Positions 26,137 to 35,491 are shown, counted from the first letter of the stretch. The stretch: DNA of 64,000 nucleotides from Tectiglobus sp051009975 (GCA_051009975.1 JBPCWA010000510.1:1-64000), one strand, 5' to 3'. Notes: generated by a model not told the origin, from the sequence alone. Numbers and translations: made by a program.

Positions 26137-26826
26137 ATGACGAGCGAGCCATGGCATGCGCAAGTTCTGACGATTTATCCCGAGATGTTTCCTGGCCCCC
26201 TCGCCACGTCTGTTGTCGGTACGGCACTGGCGAAGGAGCGCTGGCGACTGTCAACCATCAATTTGCGCGACTTTGGCATTGGGCGGCATCGTGCAGTTGA
26301 TGATACGCCGGCGGGTGGCGGGCCTGGCATGGTCATGAGATGTGACGTGATTGGTGCTGCTCTAGATCGTGCTGCCGCCATTGATCCGCAATTGCCAAAC
26401 ATCTATTTGTCGCCGCGCGGTGAGCCGCTCAATCAGGAGTTGGTTCGCGAATTCGCGAGTGGCCCGGGCGTGCGCATCTTGGCAGGCCGGTTTGAAGGCA
26501 TTGACGAGCGTGTTTTGGTCAAAAAGGAGATAAGAGAGATTTCGATTGGCGACTACGTAGTGACGGGCGGCGAACTCCCTGCCATGGTGCTGATCGATGC
26601 GTGTGTTCGCCTCAAGCCTGGCGTCCTCGGGGCATATCAGTCTCTGGCAAGTGAGAGTTTCGACGGAAACTTGCTCGAACATCCCCACTATACGCGTCCG
26701 CGTGTATGGGAGGGTCAAGTCATTCCTGACGTCTTGTTATCCGGTGATCACGCGAAGATCGCCGCGTGGCGTCGCCAACAGTCCGAGACGTTGACTAGAA
26801 CCCGGCGACCGGATCTGCTGCGATGA
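26137..26826 (+). CDS. trmD: tRNA (guanine-N1)-methyltransferase
   Basis: A 229-residue SPOUT methyltransferase that makes m1G37 in tRNA and prevents frameshifting. Motifs: VLTIYPEMFPGPL, DDTPAGGGPGMVMRCDV (AdoMet and tRNA site), ILAGRFEGIDERVL, ISIGDYVVTGGELPAMVLID (trefoil knot) and LLEHPHYTRP. ATG 26137, preceded by AAGGTGA, is chosen over the ORF start at 26095. The usual partners rpsP and rimM are not in front; pyrF is. rplS follows. Confidence 0.96.
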   Translation: MTSEPWHAQVLTIYPEMFPGPLATSVVGTALAKERWRLSTINLRDFGIGRHRAVDDTPAGGGPGMVMRCDVIGAALDRAAAIDPQLPNIYLSPRGEPLNQELVREFASGPGVRILAGRFEGIDERVLVKKEIREISIGDYVVTGGELPAMVLIDACVRLKPGVLGAYQSLASESFDGNLLEHPHYTRPRVWEGQVIPDVLLSGDHAKIAAWRRQQSETLTRTRRPDLLR

Positions 26827-27048
26827 TGTGGTCTTTCGTGGAACGTGCGGTCGGGCCGAACGAATGGATGTTAGTCGTGCTGCCAACCTGTGATGCGTTG
26901 GCAGTCGACAAATGCGCGGATTTCGCGTATTCAGCCTGTCGCGAAATTCCAAAAATCGGAGCGCCCGACTAGGGCCGCACGAGCGATGCGAAGGCAATCG
27001 AGCTTTTCTTCGCTCCTCTGCCAAGATCAATACAAGGACAACAGCAAA

Positions 27049-27756
27049 ATGAACATTATTCAGGAGCTCGAGCAGGAGCAGATGACTGCGATCGCGACGC
27101 AACGCGCGATCCCGGAGTTTGGCCCGGGTGATACGGTCCGTGTTATGGTGAAAGTTGTCGAAGGTAAAAACGTGCGCAATCAGGCCTATGAGGGGGTTTG
27201 CATTGCGCGGGCGGGCAGTGGATTGAATGAGAACTTTACGGTGCGTAAGATATCTTATGGTGAAGGGGTTGAGCGTGTTTTTCCGATCTACTCGCCATTC
27301 ATTACGGACATTGAAGTCGTTCGGCGCGGCAAAATTCGACGAGCCAAGCTCTACTATCTGCGCGGCCGCCGTGGTCGTTCGGCTCGGATTACGGAGCGAA
27401 CGGACGCACGCGCAAAGCGGTTAAATGCCGCGTTCAAAGGTTTCAGGAAGCCTAAGGGCGAAAGAGACGATTTGAAATTGATCGAAACGATCGCCCCGGA
27501 ACTCGAGACGATGTTGAATAAATTGAATATCCTCAAGTTCGAGCAGATTGCGGCGCTGTCTGATGATGACATTGCCAATATTGACGAGGCTCTGAAGTTG
27601 AACGGACGGATCGAGCGCGATGATTGGGTTGCCCAGGCTCAAAGGCTTATGGCGGAGGCGACGGTTGAGGAAGTCCCGGCAGCTGACGAGGCCGCGTCAA
27701 ACAGTGATGGTCAGTCCGCCGGCGCTGACGAATCTGCGAACAAGGACAATAGTTAA
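27049..27756 (+). CDS. rplS: 50S ribosomal protein L19 with a C-terminal helical extension
   Basis: A 235-residue protein; bacterial L19 is usually 115-130 residues. Residues 1-125 are a normal L19 (IPEFGPGDTVRVMVKVVEG, VERVFPIYSPFITDIEVVRR, KIRRAKLYYLRGRRGRSARI). After a basic linker, residues 139-201 form a second domain with DDLKLIETIAPELETMLNKL, FEQIAALSDDDIANIDEAL and GRIERDDWVAQAQRL, the helix-hairpin-helix-like module more often seen at the C-terminus of alphaproteobacterial L21 and NuoE. An acidic tail ends the protein. ATG 27049 is set by the L19 family start, with AAGGAC 15 bases upstream. Confidence 0.95.
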   Translation: MNIIQELEQEQMTAIATQRAIPEFGPGDTVRVMVKVVEGKNVRNQAYEGVCIARAGSGLNENFTVRKISYGEGVERVFPIYSPFITDIEVVRRGKIRRAKLYYLRGRRGRSARITERTDARAKRLNAAFKGFRKPKGERDDLKLIETIAPELETMLNKLNILKFEQIAALSDDDIANIDEALKLNGRIERDDWVAQAQRLMAEATVEEVPAADEAASNSDGQSAGADESANKDNS

Positions 27757-28053
27757 CAGAAATGCATAACCGCTGCCTCTCTCTGCAACGGCTAATGCAT
27801 GTTGTGCTGGTGCATTCAATGTGGGACCGAATGCGCCGTGGCATCGTCATTTTTTAGGCGTCCGCGCTAGCCCACTTATGCGCAGCCAACAATAGGATCT
27901 CAAATCGGATTGATCGACGCGATTACAGTCGCACATATCTCTTCGTAAGGCAGCAGGCGAACCAATTCGGATGACTGCTGCCTAGATGTCTTAGCGGCAA
28001 GCCATGTCGTGATGCGATGCTATGCTACGTGAGCCCAATTTGACGTGACAGAT

Positions 28054-28896
28054 ATGTCCAATTCAAGTGCTCGAGGACGCGGATTGCGCCCATCGGGCGG
28101 GGATATTCCACTGCATGGAAGTGAGGCCTTTGCGGCCATGCGCAAGGCCGGACAGCTGGCGGCACAGGCTTTGGACATGCTCGTGCCACATGTTCAGCCG
28201 GGCGTAACAACCGAGGCTCTGGATAATCTTGTCTTCGAGTTTGCGTGCGACAATGGTGCCGTGCCAGCCACGCTGAATTATCGCGGTTACCCAAAATCGT
28301 GCTGCACGTCAATTAATCACGTGGTTTGCCATGGCATTCCTGGACCAAAGCCGCTGCGTCGCGGCGATATTTTGAACATTGACGTGACCCTGATTGTCGA
28401 TGGCTGGCATGGCGATACCAGCCGAATGTTTCCGGTAGGCCCGGTGAACCGAAAGGCGGATCGTTTGATCGACGTTACGTTTGAGGCGCTAAATCGGGGA
28501 GTAGCGGCGGTCAAACCCGGGCATACTACCGGTCACATTGGAGCGGCAATTCAGAACTATGCCGAGGCTGAGCGCTGCAGCGTCGTGCGCGATTTCTGCG
28601 GCCATGGCCTCGGGCAAGTCTTTCATGACAAACCGAACATCCTTCACTACGGCATTGCTGGTGAGGGACCCGAGTTGAGGCCGGGAATGTTATTTACGAT
28701 CGAGCCGATGATCAACTTGGGTCGGCCGCAAGTGAAGATTCTACCTGATGGCTGGACGGCGGTGACCCGTGATCGTGAGTTGTCCGCTCAATTCGAACAT
28801 ACGGTCGGCGTGACGGACGATGGATGCGAAGTTTTCACTTATTCCCCTCGCGGACTTGATCGTCCGCAATATGATGATGAGAGTTCGAAGGATTGA
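28054..28896 (+). CDS. map: Methionine aminopeptidase, type I
   Basis: A 280-residue metalloprotease that removes the initiator methionine. The metal and active-site residues are in place: His in HVVCHGIP, Asp in DILNIDVTLIVDGWHGDTSR, His in CGHGLGQVFHDKPNI, Glu in LFTIEPMI and Glu in QFEHTVGVTDDG. There is an N-terminal extension of about 25 residues rich in Gly, Arg and Ser before the fold. The start could also be GTG 28045. 297 bases of non-coding DNA precede it, without a recognisable gene. Confidence 0.96.
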   Translation: MSNSSARGRGLRPSGGDIPLHGSEAFAAMRKAGQLAAQALDMLVPHVQPGVTTEALDNLVFEFACDNGAVPATLNYRGYPKSCCTSINHVVCHGIPGPKPLRRGDILNIDVTLIVDGWHGDTSRMFPVGPVNRKADRLIDVTFEALNRGVAAVKPGHTTGHIGAAIQNYAEAERCSVVRDFCGHGLGQVFHDKPNILHYGIAGEGPELRPGMLFTIEPMINLGRPQVKILPDGWTAVTRDRELSAQFEHTVGVTDDGCEVFTYSPRGLDRPQYDDESSKD

Positions 28897-29276
28897 TGTG
28901 AGCATGTTCGGCAGATTCGGACGCGGTTAACATGTCCGACAATCATGTCCGACAATAGTGGGATGTTGGACGTTCTCGTCCATGACGGAGATTCAGCCAT
29001 CTTGCTATTGATCGTCGATTGATCAGGGGCTCGCGCGCGAGACCAGCTGGGGGCCTCGCATTCTCGGCCATGAGCGAGATTAGCTCGGCGAGTGCGGTGC
29101 CATGACGATGGCGGTCAGGTCTTCGGAGTACCCGCGATGCAACCGCAGGGCGCTGGCAGTGGGTTCGAGTGCTTGTGGATGCGATGCTGCAACTGTTGAG
29201 GCTAATCGTCTACAGCTTGACCCACGTGACTAGTGCCTCCAGGTTAGTTGAAATCCTGAAAAAGTGAGATTTCGAG
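28897..29276. other. Intergenic stretch between map and trxB
   Basis: 380 bases without a supported gene. A perfect 13-bp tandem duplication, CATGTCCGACAAT, occupies 28931-28943 and 28944-28956. The trxB promoter is expected near 29200-29260 but is not clear by eye. Confidence 0.5.
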
Positions 29277-30242
29277 ATGGCGAAGGCAAAGCACGCGAAA
29301 GTTCTAATCCTTGGATCGGGTCCGGCCGGTTATACTGCCGCGATCTACGCCGCGCGCGCGATGTTGGAACCTATCGTAGTTCAGGGAATCCAACCAGGGG
29401 GACAGCTGACAATAACGACTGACGTCGAAAATTATCCAGGCTTTGCAGATGTTATTCAGGGGCCGTGGCTCATGGAGCAGATGCAGGCGCAGGCCCAACA
29501 TGTCGGCACTGAGATGATCATGGATCACATTACTGCCGTGGATTTGAGCGTCAGGCCGTTTCATCTCACGGGCGATGGCGGTGCGAGCTACACATGCGAT
29601 GCCCTAATCATTGCGACTGGTGCGCAGGCAAAATGGCTAGGATTGCCATCTGAGGAAGAATTTCAGGGGTTTGGCGTATCGGCATGCGCGACCTGCGACG
29701 GATTCTTTTATCGGGGCAAGGAGGTGATCGTGGTAGGTGGCGGCAATACGGCCGTCGAAGAGGCGCTCTTCCTCACAAATTTTGCCGCCCGCGTTACTGT
29801 GGTTCACAGGCGAGACGCCTTTCGCGCCGAGAAAATTCTACAAGATCGGCTCTTCAAGAATCCAAAGATTGAGGTTTTGTGGGATACTACTCTCGAAGAA
29901 GTTGTGGGTGCAGATGATCCAAAGAGTGTTCGCGCCGCCCGATTGAGAAATCTCAAAACTGGAAACGAATTCGAGCGCCCGGTCGATGGAATATTCGTTG
30001 CCATTGGTCATGCGCCAGCGACTGAATTGTTCGTCGACAAACTGACAACGCGACAAGGCGGCTATCTTGTCACAGCCCCCGACTCGACGGCAACTTCTGT
30101 CCCTGGAGTGTTTGCAGCTGGCGATGTGACGGACGACATCTATCGCCAAGCCGTGACCGCTGCTGGAATGGGTTGCATGGCTGCCCTGGAGGCAGAAAAG
30201 TTCATCGCGGAGTGGGATGCAACCGCGGAAGCGGCGGAATAG
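29277..30242 (+). CDS. trxB: Thioredoxin-disulfide reductase
   Basis: A 321-residue FAD/NADPH flavoprotein that keeps thioredoxin reduced. The FAD motif ILGSGPAGYTAAIYAAR, the redox pair Cys137-Ala-Thr-Cys140 in SACATCDGFFYRG, the NADPH motif VVGGGNTAVEEALFL and the second FAD motif GVFAAGDVTDDIYRQAVTA are intact. The LysR-type gene 187 bases downstream on the same strand is the common partner in this order. Confidence 0.98.
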   Translation: MAKAKHAKVLILGSGPAGYTAAIYAARAMLEPIVVQGIQPGGQLTITTDVENYPGFADVIQGPWLMEQMQAQAQHVGTEMIMDHITAVDLSVRPFHLTGDGGASYTCDALIIATGAQAKWLGLPSEEEFQGFGVSACATCDGFFYRGKEVIVVGGGNTAVEEALFLTNFAARVTVVHRRDAFRAEKILQDRLFKNPKIEVLWDTTLEEVVGADDPKSVRAARLRNLKTGNEFERPVDGIFVAIGHAPATELFVDKLTTRQGGYLVTAPDSTATSVPGVFAAGDVTDDIYRQAVTAAGMGCMAALEAEKFIAEWDATAEAAE

Positions 30243-30429
30243 ACTGAGCCGCAGACCCGCTTGTGGATTTGGTCATCGGCGTGCTTCATCGTACACTTTG
30301 AGTGCGCGATGAGAACTCCTTGCGCTATCTATCATCCTTCGCGTCAATGGGTGAGCTTTGCAGCGAGCTGCGAAATTCTGAGCAACTATGTTCAGATGTT
30401 CTGCGGCTCGCGATGAAAGGTGCCTTGAC

Positions 30430-31320
30430 ATGGACTGGGACAAGCTCCGCATCTTTCATGCGGCTGCCGAAGCCGGCAGCTTCACGCATGCCGGCGAACA
30501 CTTGAATATGAGCCAATCTGCGGTCAGCCGACAGGTATCGTCTCTTGAAAAGGATCTTGGCGTCGCGCTGTTTCACCGACACGCGCGCGGTCTTGTTCTC
30601 ACCGAACAGGGAGAAACGTTATTTACGACCGCCACTGAAGTGATGACCAAGTTGCATACTGCAGAGACACTTCTGAGCGATGCGACAACGAAACCAACAG
30701 GCGATTTGCGTCTGACGTGTCCGGTCGGTCTCGGTACCGTTTGGGTGACCCAGCGCATGCGTGAGTTTATGGATCTTTACCCCGACATTCGGGTTGAGTT
30801 GGTGCTCAATGATGAGATGTTGGACATCTCGATGCGGCTGGCTGACGCTGCCCTTTGGACACATGAGCCCGAACAAAGCGATTTGATCCGCCGTGTCTTG
30901 TTTCATGCCGGAGTTCGCGCATTCGCCTCGGCTCAATATGTGCGCCGATATGGTGCTCCGCGTTCGCTCGATGACCTAAACGATCACAGGATTGTGTCGC
31001 ATAGCGGTGCCCCGGCCCAACATCTCTCGGCAATCCGATGGTTGGAGACCGCGGGCCGAAACGGGAGCGCACCCCGTATCCCTTCGTTTCGGGCCAACAG
31101 CGTGATTGCAATGAAATATGCTATCCGTTCGGGCGTCGGCATAGGGCTGATACCGGAGTACTTGGCGGAGGAGGAATCAGATTTAGTGCCCGTGCTGAAT
31201 GAAGTTAAGTTACCAACTATGCCCGTCATTTTTGTCTACCCAGAAGAGCTGAAGACATCGAAGAAAATTCAGGTATTGCGGGACTTTTTGGTGGCTCAAG
31301 CGAAAAAGTTCAAATACTAG
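30430..31320 (+). CDS. LysR-family transcriptional regulator downstream of trxB
   Basis: A 296-residue regulator. The HTH is LRIFHAAAEAGSFTHAGEHL then NMSQSAVSRQVSSLEKDLG, and the effector domain starts about residue 90. ATG 30430, with AAGGTG 5 bases or so upstream, fits the family better than the ORF start at 30388. The first cofactor-domain strands (GDLRLTCPVGLGTVWVTQRM) and the terminal GVGIGLIPEYLAEE are standard. The trxB-LysR pairing is conserved in Hyphomicrobiales; the regulated genes are not known to me. Confidence 0.92.
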   Translation: MDWDKLRIFHAAAEAGSFTHAGEHLNMSQSAVSRQVSSLEKDLGVALFHRHARGLVLTEQGETLFTTATEVMTKLHTAETLLSDATTKPTGDLRLTCPVGLGTVWVTQRMREFMDLYPDIRVELVLNDEMLDISMRLADAALWTHEPEQSDLIRRVLFHAGVRAFASAQYVRRYGAPRSLDDLNDHRIVSHSGAPAQHLSAIRWLETAGRNGSAPRIPSFRANSVIAMKYAIRSGVGIGLIPEYLAEEESDLVPVLNEVKLPTMPVIFVYPEELKTSKKIQVLRDFLVAQAKKFKY

Positions 31321-31735
31321 GGGCCAAGTGGCCCGCAGGTGATATGCGTACGACGCATGCCTCACATGCGACGCTACTCCTTGTCGAAAAGTCATGTCTT
31401 GCGATTTATTATGGATGCTGTGACGGACAGCTAGTGAAGGCTGTACCCTCCCTTCAACGCCTTCGACCCATCCTCTTGGATGTGGCTAACTTTGAGCCGG
31501 GCTTTGTGCCCGGCTCTCTTTTTTGGGTCTGCATGAGCGGTGTTCAAACAGAGTTCGCGCGTGCCACCCTTAAGCCTTTGAGACACAATCTGCCCTTGAC
31601 GCGTACCACGGCTTTTGGGCGAGACGTTGCAGGTTCCGCTTGCAGGCAGTATCACACTCGCCAAAAGCCGGTTGTTGGACAGTCCGTTGTTGGACAGTCC
31701 AATGTTAGAAGATTGAACGGGGAGGCCGTGGCGAG
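31321..31735. other. leuC upstream region with terminator and a 15-bp duplication
   Basis: 415 bases between the LysR stop and leuC. It contains the terminator at 31494-31524 and a perfect tandem 15-bp duplication, GTTGTTGGACAGTCC, at 31671-31685 and 31686-31700, just 36 bases before the leuC start. No tRNA or convincing leader peptide was found; a 165-codon ORF from 31344 overlaps the terminator and is not believed. Confidence 0.5.
31494..31524 (+). terminator. Rho-independent terminator upstream of leuC
   Basis: GAGCCGGGC 31494-31502 pairs with GCCCGGCTC 31508-31516 around a TTTGT loop, followed by TC and six T (31519-31524). This is the cleanest intrinsic terminator in the window. It is 174 bases after the LysR stop and 212 bases before leuC, so it may end the trxB-LysR transcript, end a small RNA, or act as a leucine attenuator. 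Confidence 0.88.
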
Positions 31736-33139
31736 ATGGCACATACGCTCTACGACAAGATTTTTGACGCCCATATCGTGGATCGGCAAGACGATGGCAC
31801 GTGCATCATATATATCGATCGTCATTTGGTACATGAAGTGACGAGTCCGCAGGCTTTCGAGGGGCTTCGTCTTGCTGGCCGCTCAGTTCGCGCGCCAGAA
31901 AAAACGTTGGCCGTAGTCGATCATAACGTTCCGACGACTGATCGAGCGAGAGGGATTGATGATCCTGAAGCCAAACTGCAGGTGGAAACGCTCGCAAAGA
32001 ATGCCTCCGAGTTCGGAATTGAGTATTTCAACGAGACCGACCAGCGTCAGGGTATCGTGCATGTGATTGGCCCCGAGCAAGGTTTTACGTTGCCGGGCAC
32101 AACGATTGTTTGCGGCGATAGCCACACATCGACACACGGAGCATTCGGTGCGCTGGCGCACGGGATTGGGACAAGCGAAGTTGAGCATGTCTTGGCGACC
32201 CAGACGCTGATCCAAAGCAAAGCAAAAAACATGCGGATCACGGTCGACGGGCAACTCAATGCAGGGGTGACAGCCAAGGATATCATTCTTGCCATTATTG
32301 GCAAGATTGGAACAGCTGGTGGGACGGGCCACGTCATCGAGTATTGCGGAAGCGCAATCGAAGCCTTGTCGATGGAAGGTCGCATGACCGTTTGCAACAT
32401 GTCGATCGAAGGAGGAGCGCGGGCGGGAATGGTGGCGCCGGACGATAAAACCTTGGAGTATTTAAAAGGTCGACCAAAGGCTCCGAAAGCGGGGGCCTGG
32501 GATATGGCCGTCAGATACTGGGAAACTCTGCGGTCAGACGACGATGCCCACTTTGACAGGACAGTCACACTCGATGCCAACAATCTGCCGCCAACCGTCA
32601 CTTGGGGAACGAGTCCCGAAATGGTCGCTACTATCGAGGATCACGTACCAGACCCGGTGCAGATCGAAGATGAGGGGCGGCGTCGTGCGGTCGAGCGAGC
32701 CCTCTCTTATATGGGCTTGGAAGCGAACACTAGGATTCAGGATATTGGTTTGGACGTGGTGTGGATTGGCTCATGCACGAATGGGCGTATCGACGATCTG
32801 CGCGCCGCAGCGCGGATCGTTAAGGGCAAACGCATATCCGAGCGATTGGACTATGCGCATGTCGTTCCAGGGTCAGGCTTAGTGAAGGCTCAGGCCGAAG
32901 CTGAGGGCCTCGACAAAGTATTCAGGGATGCTGGGTTCGACTGGCGCGAGCCAGGCTGCTCCATGTGTTTGGGAATGAATCCGGACCAGTTAAAGCCGGG
33001 CCAGCGTTGTGCAGCGACGTCAAATCGCAACTTTGAAGGACGTCAAGGCTATCGTGGTCGGACCCACCTGGTGTCCCCGGCGATGGCGGCCGCTGCGGCA
33101 ATAGCAGGTCATTTTGTCGACGTGAGAGCCCTCAGCTGA
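31736..33139 (+). CDS. leuC: 3-isopropylmalate dehydratase, large subunit
   Basis: A 467-residue aconitase-family subunit that isomerises 2- to 3-isopropylmalate in leucine synthesis, together with LeuD (not in the window). [4Fe-4S] ligands are in GSCTNGRIDDLR and GCSMCLGMNPDQL; also typical are VCGDSHTSTHGAFGALAHGI, MSIEGGARAGMVAPDD and SNRNFEGRQG. ATG 31736 follows GGGGAGG about 15 bases upstream. leuD is not adjacent. Confidence 0.98.
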   Translation: MAHTLYDKIFDAHIVDRQDDGTCIIYIDRHLVHEVTSPQAFEGLRLAGRSVRAPEKTLAVVDHNVPTTDRARGIDDPEAKLQVETLAKNASEFGIEYFNETDQRQGIVHVIGPEQGFTLPGTTIVCGDSHTSTHGAFGALAHGIGTSEVEHVLATQTLIQSKAKNMRITVDGQLNAGVTAKDIILAIIGKIGTAGGTGHVIEYCGSAIEALSMEGRMTVCNMSIEGGARAGMVAPDDKTLEYLKGRPKAPKAGAWDMAVRYWETLRSDDDAHFDRTVTLDANNLPPTVTWGTSPEMVATIEDHVPDPVQIEDEGRRRAVERALSYMGLEANTRIQDIGLDVVWIGSCTNGRIDDLRAAARIVKGKRISERLDYAHVVPGSGLVKAQAEAEGLDKVFRDAGFDWREPGCSMCLGMNPDQLKPGQRCAATSNRNFEGRQGYRGRTHLVSPAMAAAAAIAGHFVDVRALS

Positions 33140-33367
33140 GTATTGCTACGTTTTCGGCGGGAGAATGGGCGTTCACTGTTGGCTGACGCAAGACGAGATT
33201 GAGCTTGACGCGTGTTAGCTCATATCGACGGCGGATGGTGTCCTTCAAGCTAACGTGATGATTTGTTCATTGTGTCGCACAACCACTTGCGTATTTCAGT
33301 CTGACGCGGTGGAGCCGAGGCCCTACCCGAGAACTGGCCAGTAATCGAAGGCAAAAGGAGCCTACGT

Positions 33368-33676
33368 ATGAGCAAGAAAATTTCTACTGCAGCCATTGTT
33401 GCAGGCGCTGTGGCGATGGCTGCGAGTGGTATTCAGACGACTGGAGCCTCAGCGGGCGACATGGAGAAGTGTTACGGCATTTCGCTGGCTGGCAAGAATG
33501 ACTGTAAGGCCGGTGCAGGGACGACATGCGCCGGAACATCGACGATTGACTATCAGGGAAACGCTTGGACGTTGGTTCCAAAGGGTAGCTGCGAAAGCCT
33601 GGCCTGGGACAAAGTTCTTCCGGGCGATCGAAAAGGTAGCCTTGCAGAGCTGAAGCGAGACAATCCATCATCGTAG
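33368..33676 (+). CDS. bufA: Bufferin-type RiPP precursor, BufA1 (DUF2282) family
   Basis: A 102-residue secreted precursor. Residues 1-29 are a signal peptide (basic MSKK start, Ala-rich core, ASA cleavage site). The mature part has four cysteines, Cys35, Cys46, Cys54 and Cys75, in EKCYGISLAGKNDCKAGAGT and VPKGSC, matching the DUF2282/BufA1 layout. In Caulobacter such peptides are modified on cysteine by BufB and BufC and protect against copper in the periplasm. A strong AAGGAG (33355-33360) precedes the ATG. First gene of the buf cluster; the next starts 91 bases later. Metal specificity here is inference. Confidence 0.92.
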   Translation: MSKKISTAAIVAGAVAMAASGIQTTGASAGDMEKCYGISLAGKNDCKAGAGTTCAGTSTIDYQGNAWTLVPKGSCESLAWDKVLPGDRKGSLAELKRDNPSS

Positions 33677-33767
33677 TCGATGCTCGTTGCTGCATTGGCG
33701 ATATGTGCGTCTCAGGCGGCGCACCTAACACCTCGATGAACGCATAGCGATCAGGAAAGCGGCCCAT

Positions 33768-34658
33768 ATGATGGAGGCTCGGATCAACAGGACCAAGGCG
33801 TTGCCGGATCGAGCCGGTGTAGGTCTGAAGCCAGAGCACTTTGCAGAATTGCTGCAGGCTGAGCCAGATGTCGGCTGGTTTGAAGTACATCCCGAAAATT
33901 ATATGGGCTCGGGCGGCCCACCCCATCGTTATCTGACTGCAATTCGCGAGCTGTATCCGCTCTCACTGCACGGGGTCGGGCTGTCCATTGGTTCTGCAGA
34001 TCCTCTCGACAGGAACCATCTCAGCCGATTAAAGGCGCTCATCGAGCGGTACGAGCCGGATAGCTTTTCCGAGCATCTTGCCTGGTCAACACACGACGAG
34101 AGTTTTTTGAACGATTTGCTGCCGTTGCCCTACACGGACGAAACTTTGCGCATTGTTTGCGACCATGTTGACGAGGTGCAGGATTACCTCGCACGCCGGA
34201 TGCTGTTGGAAAATCCTGCCACTTATGTCGTGTTTGAAGAGAGCACATACGAAGAAATCGAGTTTTTGGAGGAGATTGCCTCGCGCACAGGTTGTGGATT
34301 GTTATTGGATGTCAACAACGTGTTCGTATCCTGCACCAATCACGCGCGATCCGCGAATGATTACATCGATCGATTTCCCATTGCCTTGGTGGACGAGATC
34401 CATTTGGCGGGGCACGCCGAGGATCAGGATGACGCCGGCCAGCGTTTGTTGATAGATGCACACGATCGTCGCGTCATTGGCGAAGTCTGGAAACTCTTCG
34501 AACGCGCCATTGCGCGCGATGGACCAAGGCCAACATTGATAGAATGGGACAACGACATTCCAGCTTGGCCTGTCCTTTTTGCCGAGGCTCAACACGCCGA
34601 GTCGCTACTTCGTCGAATATCGATGTCTCGGAAAGCCCGCGATCATGCGATGGCGTGA
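33768..34658 (+). CDS. bufB: MNIO-class maturase BufB (DUF692)
   Basis: A 296-residue TIM-barrel multinuclear non-heme iron oxidase, predicted to oxidise cysteines of the BufA precursor. Candidate metal ligands of the family are visible: His in SLHGVGLSIG, Glu-His in FSEHLAWS, Asp/Asn in LLLDVNNVFV, Glu/His in DEIHLAGHAE, Asp-His in LIDAHDRRV and the terminal Glu in LIEWDNDIP. The ATG after GCCCAT at 33768 may be replaced by the next codon ATG. It overlaps bufC by 14 bases. Confidence 0.93.
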   Translation: MMEARINRTKALPDRAGVGLKPEHFAELLQAEPDVGWFEVHPENYMGSGGPPHRYLTAIRELYPLSLHGVGLSIGSADPLDRNHLSRLKALIERYEPDSFSEHLAWSTHDESFLNDLLPLPYTDETLRIVCDHVDEVQDYLARRMLLENPATYVVFEESTYEEIEFLEEIASRTGCGLLLDVNNVFVSCTNHARSANDYIDRFPIALVDEIHLAGHAEDQDDAGQRLLIDAHDRRVIGEVWKLFERAIARDGPRPTLIEWDNDIPAWPVLFAEAQHAESLLRRISMSRKARDHAMA

Positions 34659-35415
34659 CGCGCAAAGCAGCTTCGTCGATCGTCTGTTTCAGTCCGATTT
34701 GGACGTCCCCGCCGGGATTGGAACTACGGGCGATTTTCCTGCAAAGAAGAGGTTCAATGTTTATCGCAACAACGTCATGGCTAGCCTCTCTGATGCGTTG
34801 GTTTCAAATTATCCCGTCGTGAATACGCTTGTCGGTGACGAATTTTTTCGCGAAATGGCGCGTGTGTTTATTGTGTCGCACCCGCCAGGAACACCAGTAT
34901 TGCTCGAATATGGTCGAGAATTTGCGTCTTTCATTGAAACGTTTGCCCCGGCGCGGACTTTGCCCTATCTCGCCGATGTCGCGCGGCTCGAATGGGCATG
35001 GATCGTGGCTTACCATGCTGCCGACAGTGACCCGATAGCTATTGGAGCGCTGCAAGCGATCGCGGCGGATCAACTGGAGGAGGTCCGACTAGATTTTCAC
35101 CCGTCCTTTCATTTGATTCGATCTGGGTGGCCTGCTGCATCGATCTGGCACGCCCATCAATTTGACGACGACCCGGCGGTACGCATGCAAGATATCGCTC
35201 CGGAGCGCGAAAACGCGATTGTGGTTCGCCCGCGATCATCGGTCGACGTGCGACGTATAAAGGCCGGTTCGGCAGAATTTGTAGCGTGTCTACGGCGTGG
35301 TGGAACGCTCGCTCAAGCCGCCGAACCATTGGCTGACGGAAGTAGCGATGATATGGGAGCAATGCTCCACTTGTTATTTGACTCCGGAAGCATTGTTGGC
35401 GTGTCGCACCCGTGA
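34645..35415 (+). CDS. bufC: BufB partner protein BufC (DUF2063, putative DNA-binding domain family)
   Basis: About 256 residues starting MRWRDAQSSFVDRLFQ. The DUF2063 N-terminal domain is clear: RFNVYRNNVMASLSDALVSN, YPVVNTLVGDEFFREMAR and PVLLEYGREFASFIETF. Despite the domain name, in buf clusters it acts as the RiPP-recognition partner that docks the precursor on BufB. The start at ATG 34645 overlaps bufB by 14 bases, which implies coupling. The C-terminal half is less conserved. Confidence 0.9.
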   Translation: MRWRDAQSSFVDRLFQSDLDVPAGIGTTGDFPAKKRFNVYRNNVMASLSDALVSNYPVVNTLVGDEFFREMARVFIVSHPPGTPVLLEYGREFASFIETFAPARTLPYLADVARLEWAWIVAYHAADSDPIAIGALQAIAADQLEEVRLDFHPSFHLIRSGWPAASIWHAHQFDDDPAVRMQDIAPERENAIVVRPRSSVDVRRIKAGSAEFVACLRRGGTLAQAAEPLADGSSDDMGAMLHLLFDSGSIVGVSHP

Positions 35416-35491
35416 CAGACTTCAGTCCACCATACCAAAAGTCCACCATGTCAAATTTGAGTTTTTTACCTTAAATGGGGAGGCGTTGGCC

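Noticed and set aside
31344..31841. 165-codon ORF or leucine leader peptide before leuC
   Set aside because: The frame crosses an intrinsic terminator and overlaps leuC; no cluster of leucine codons in a short leader position.
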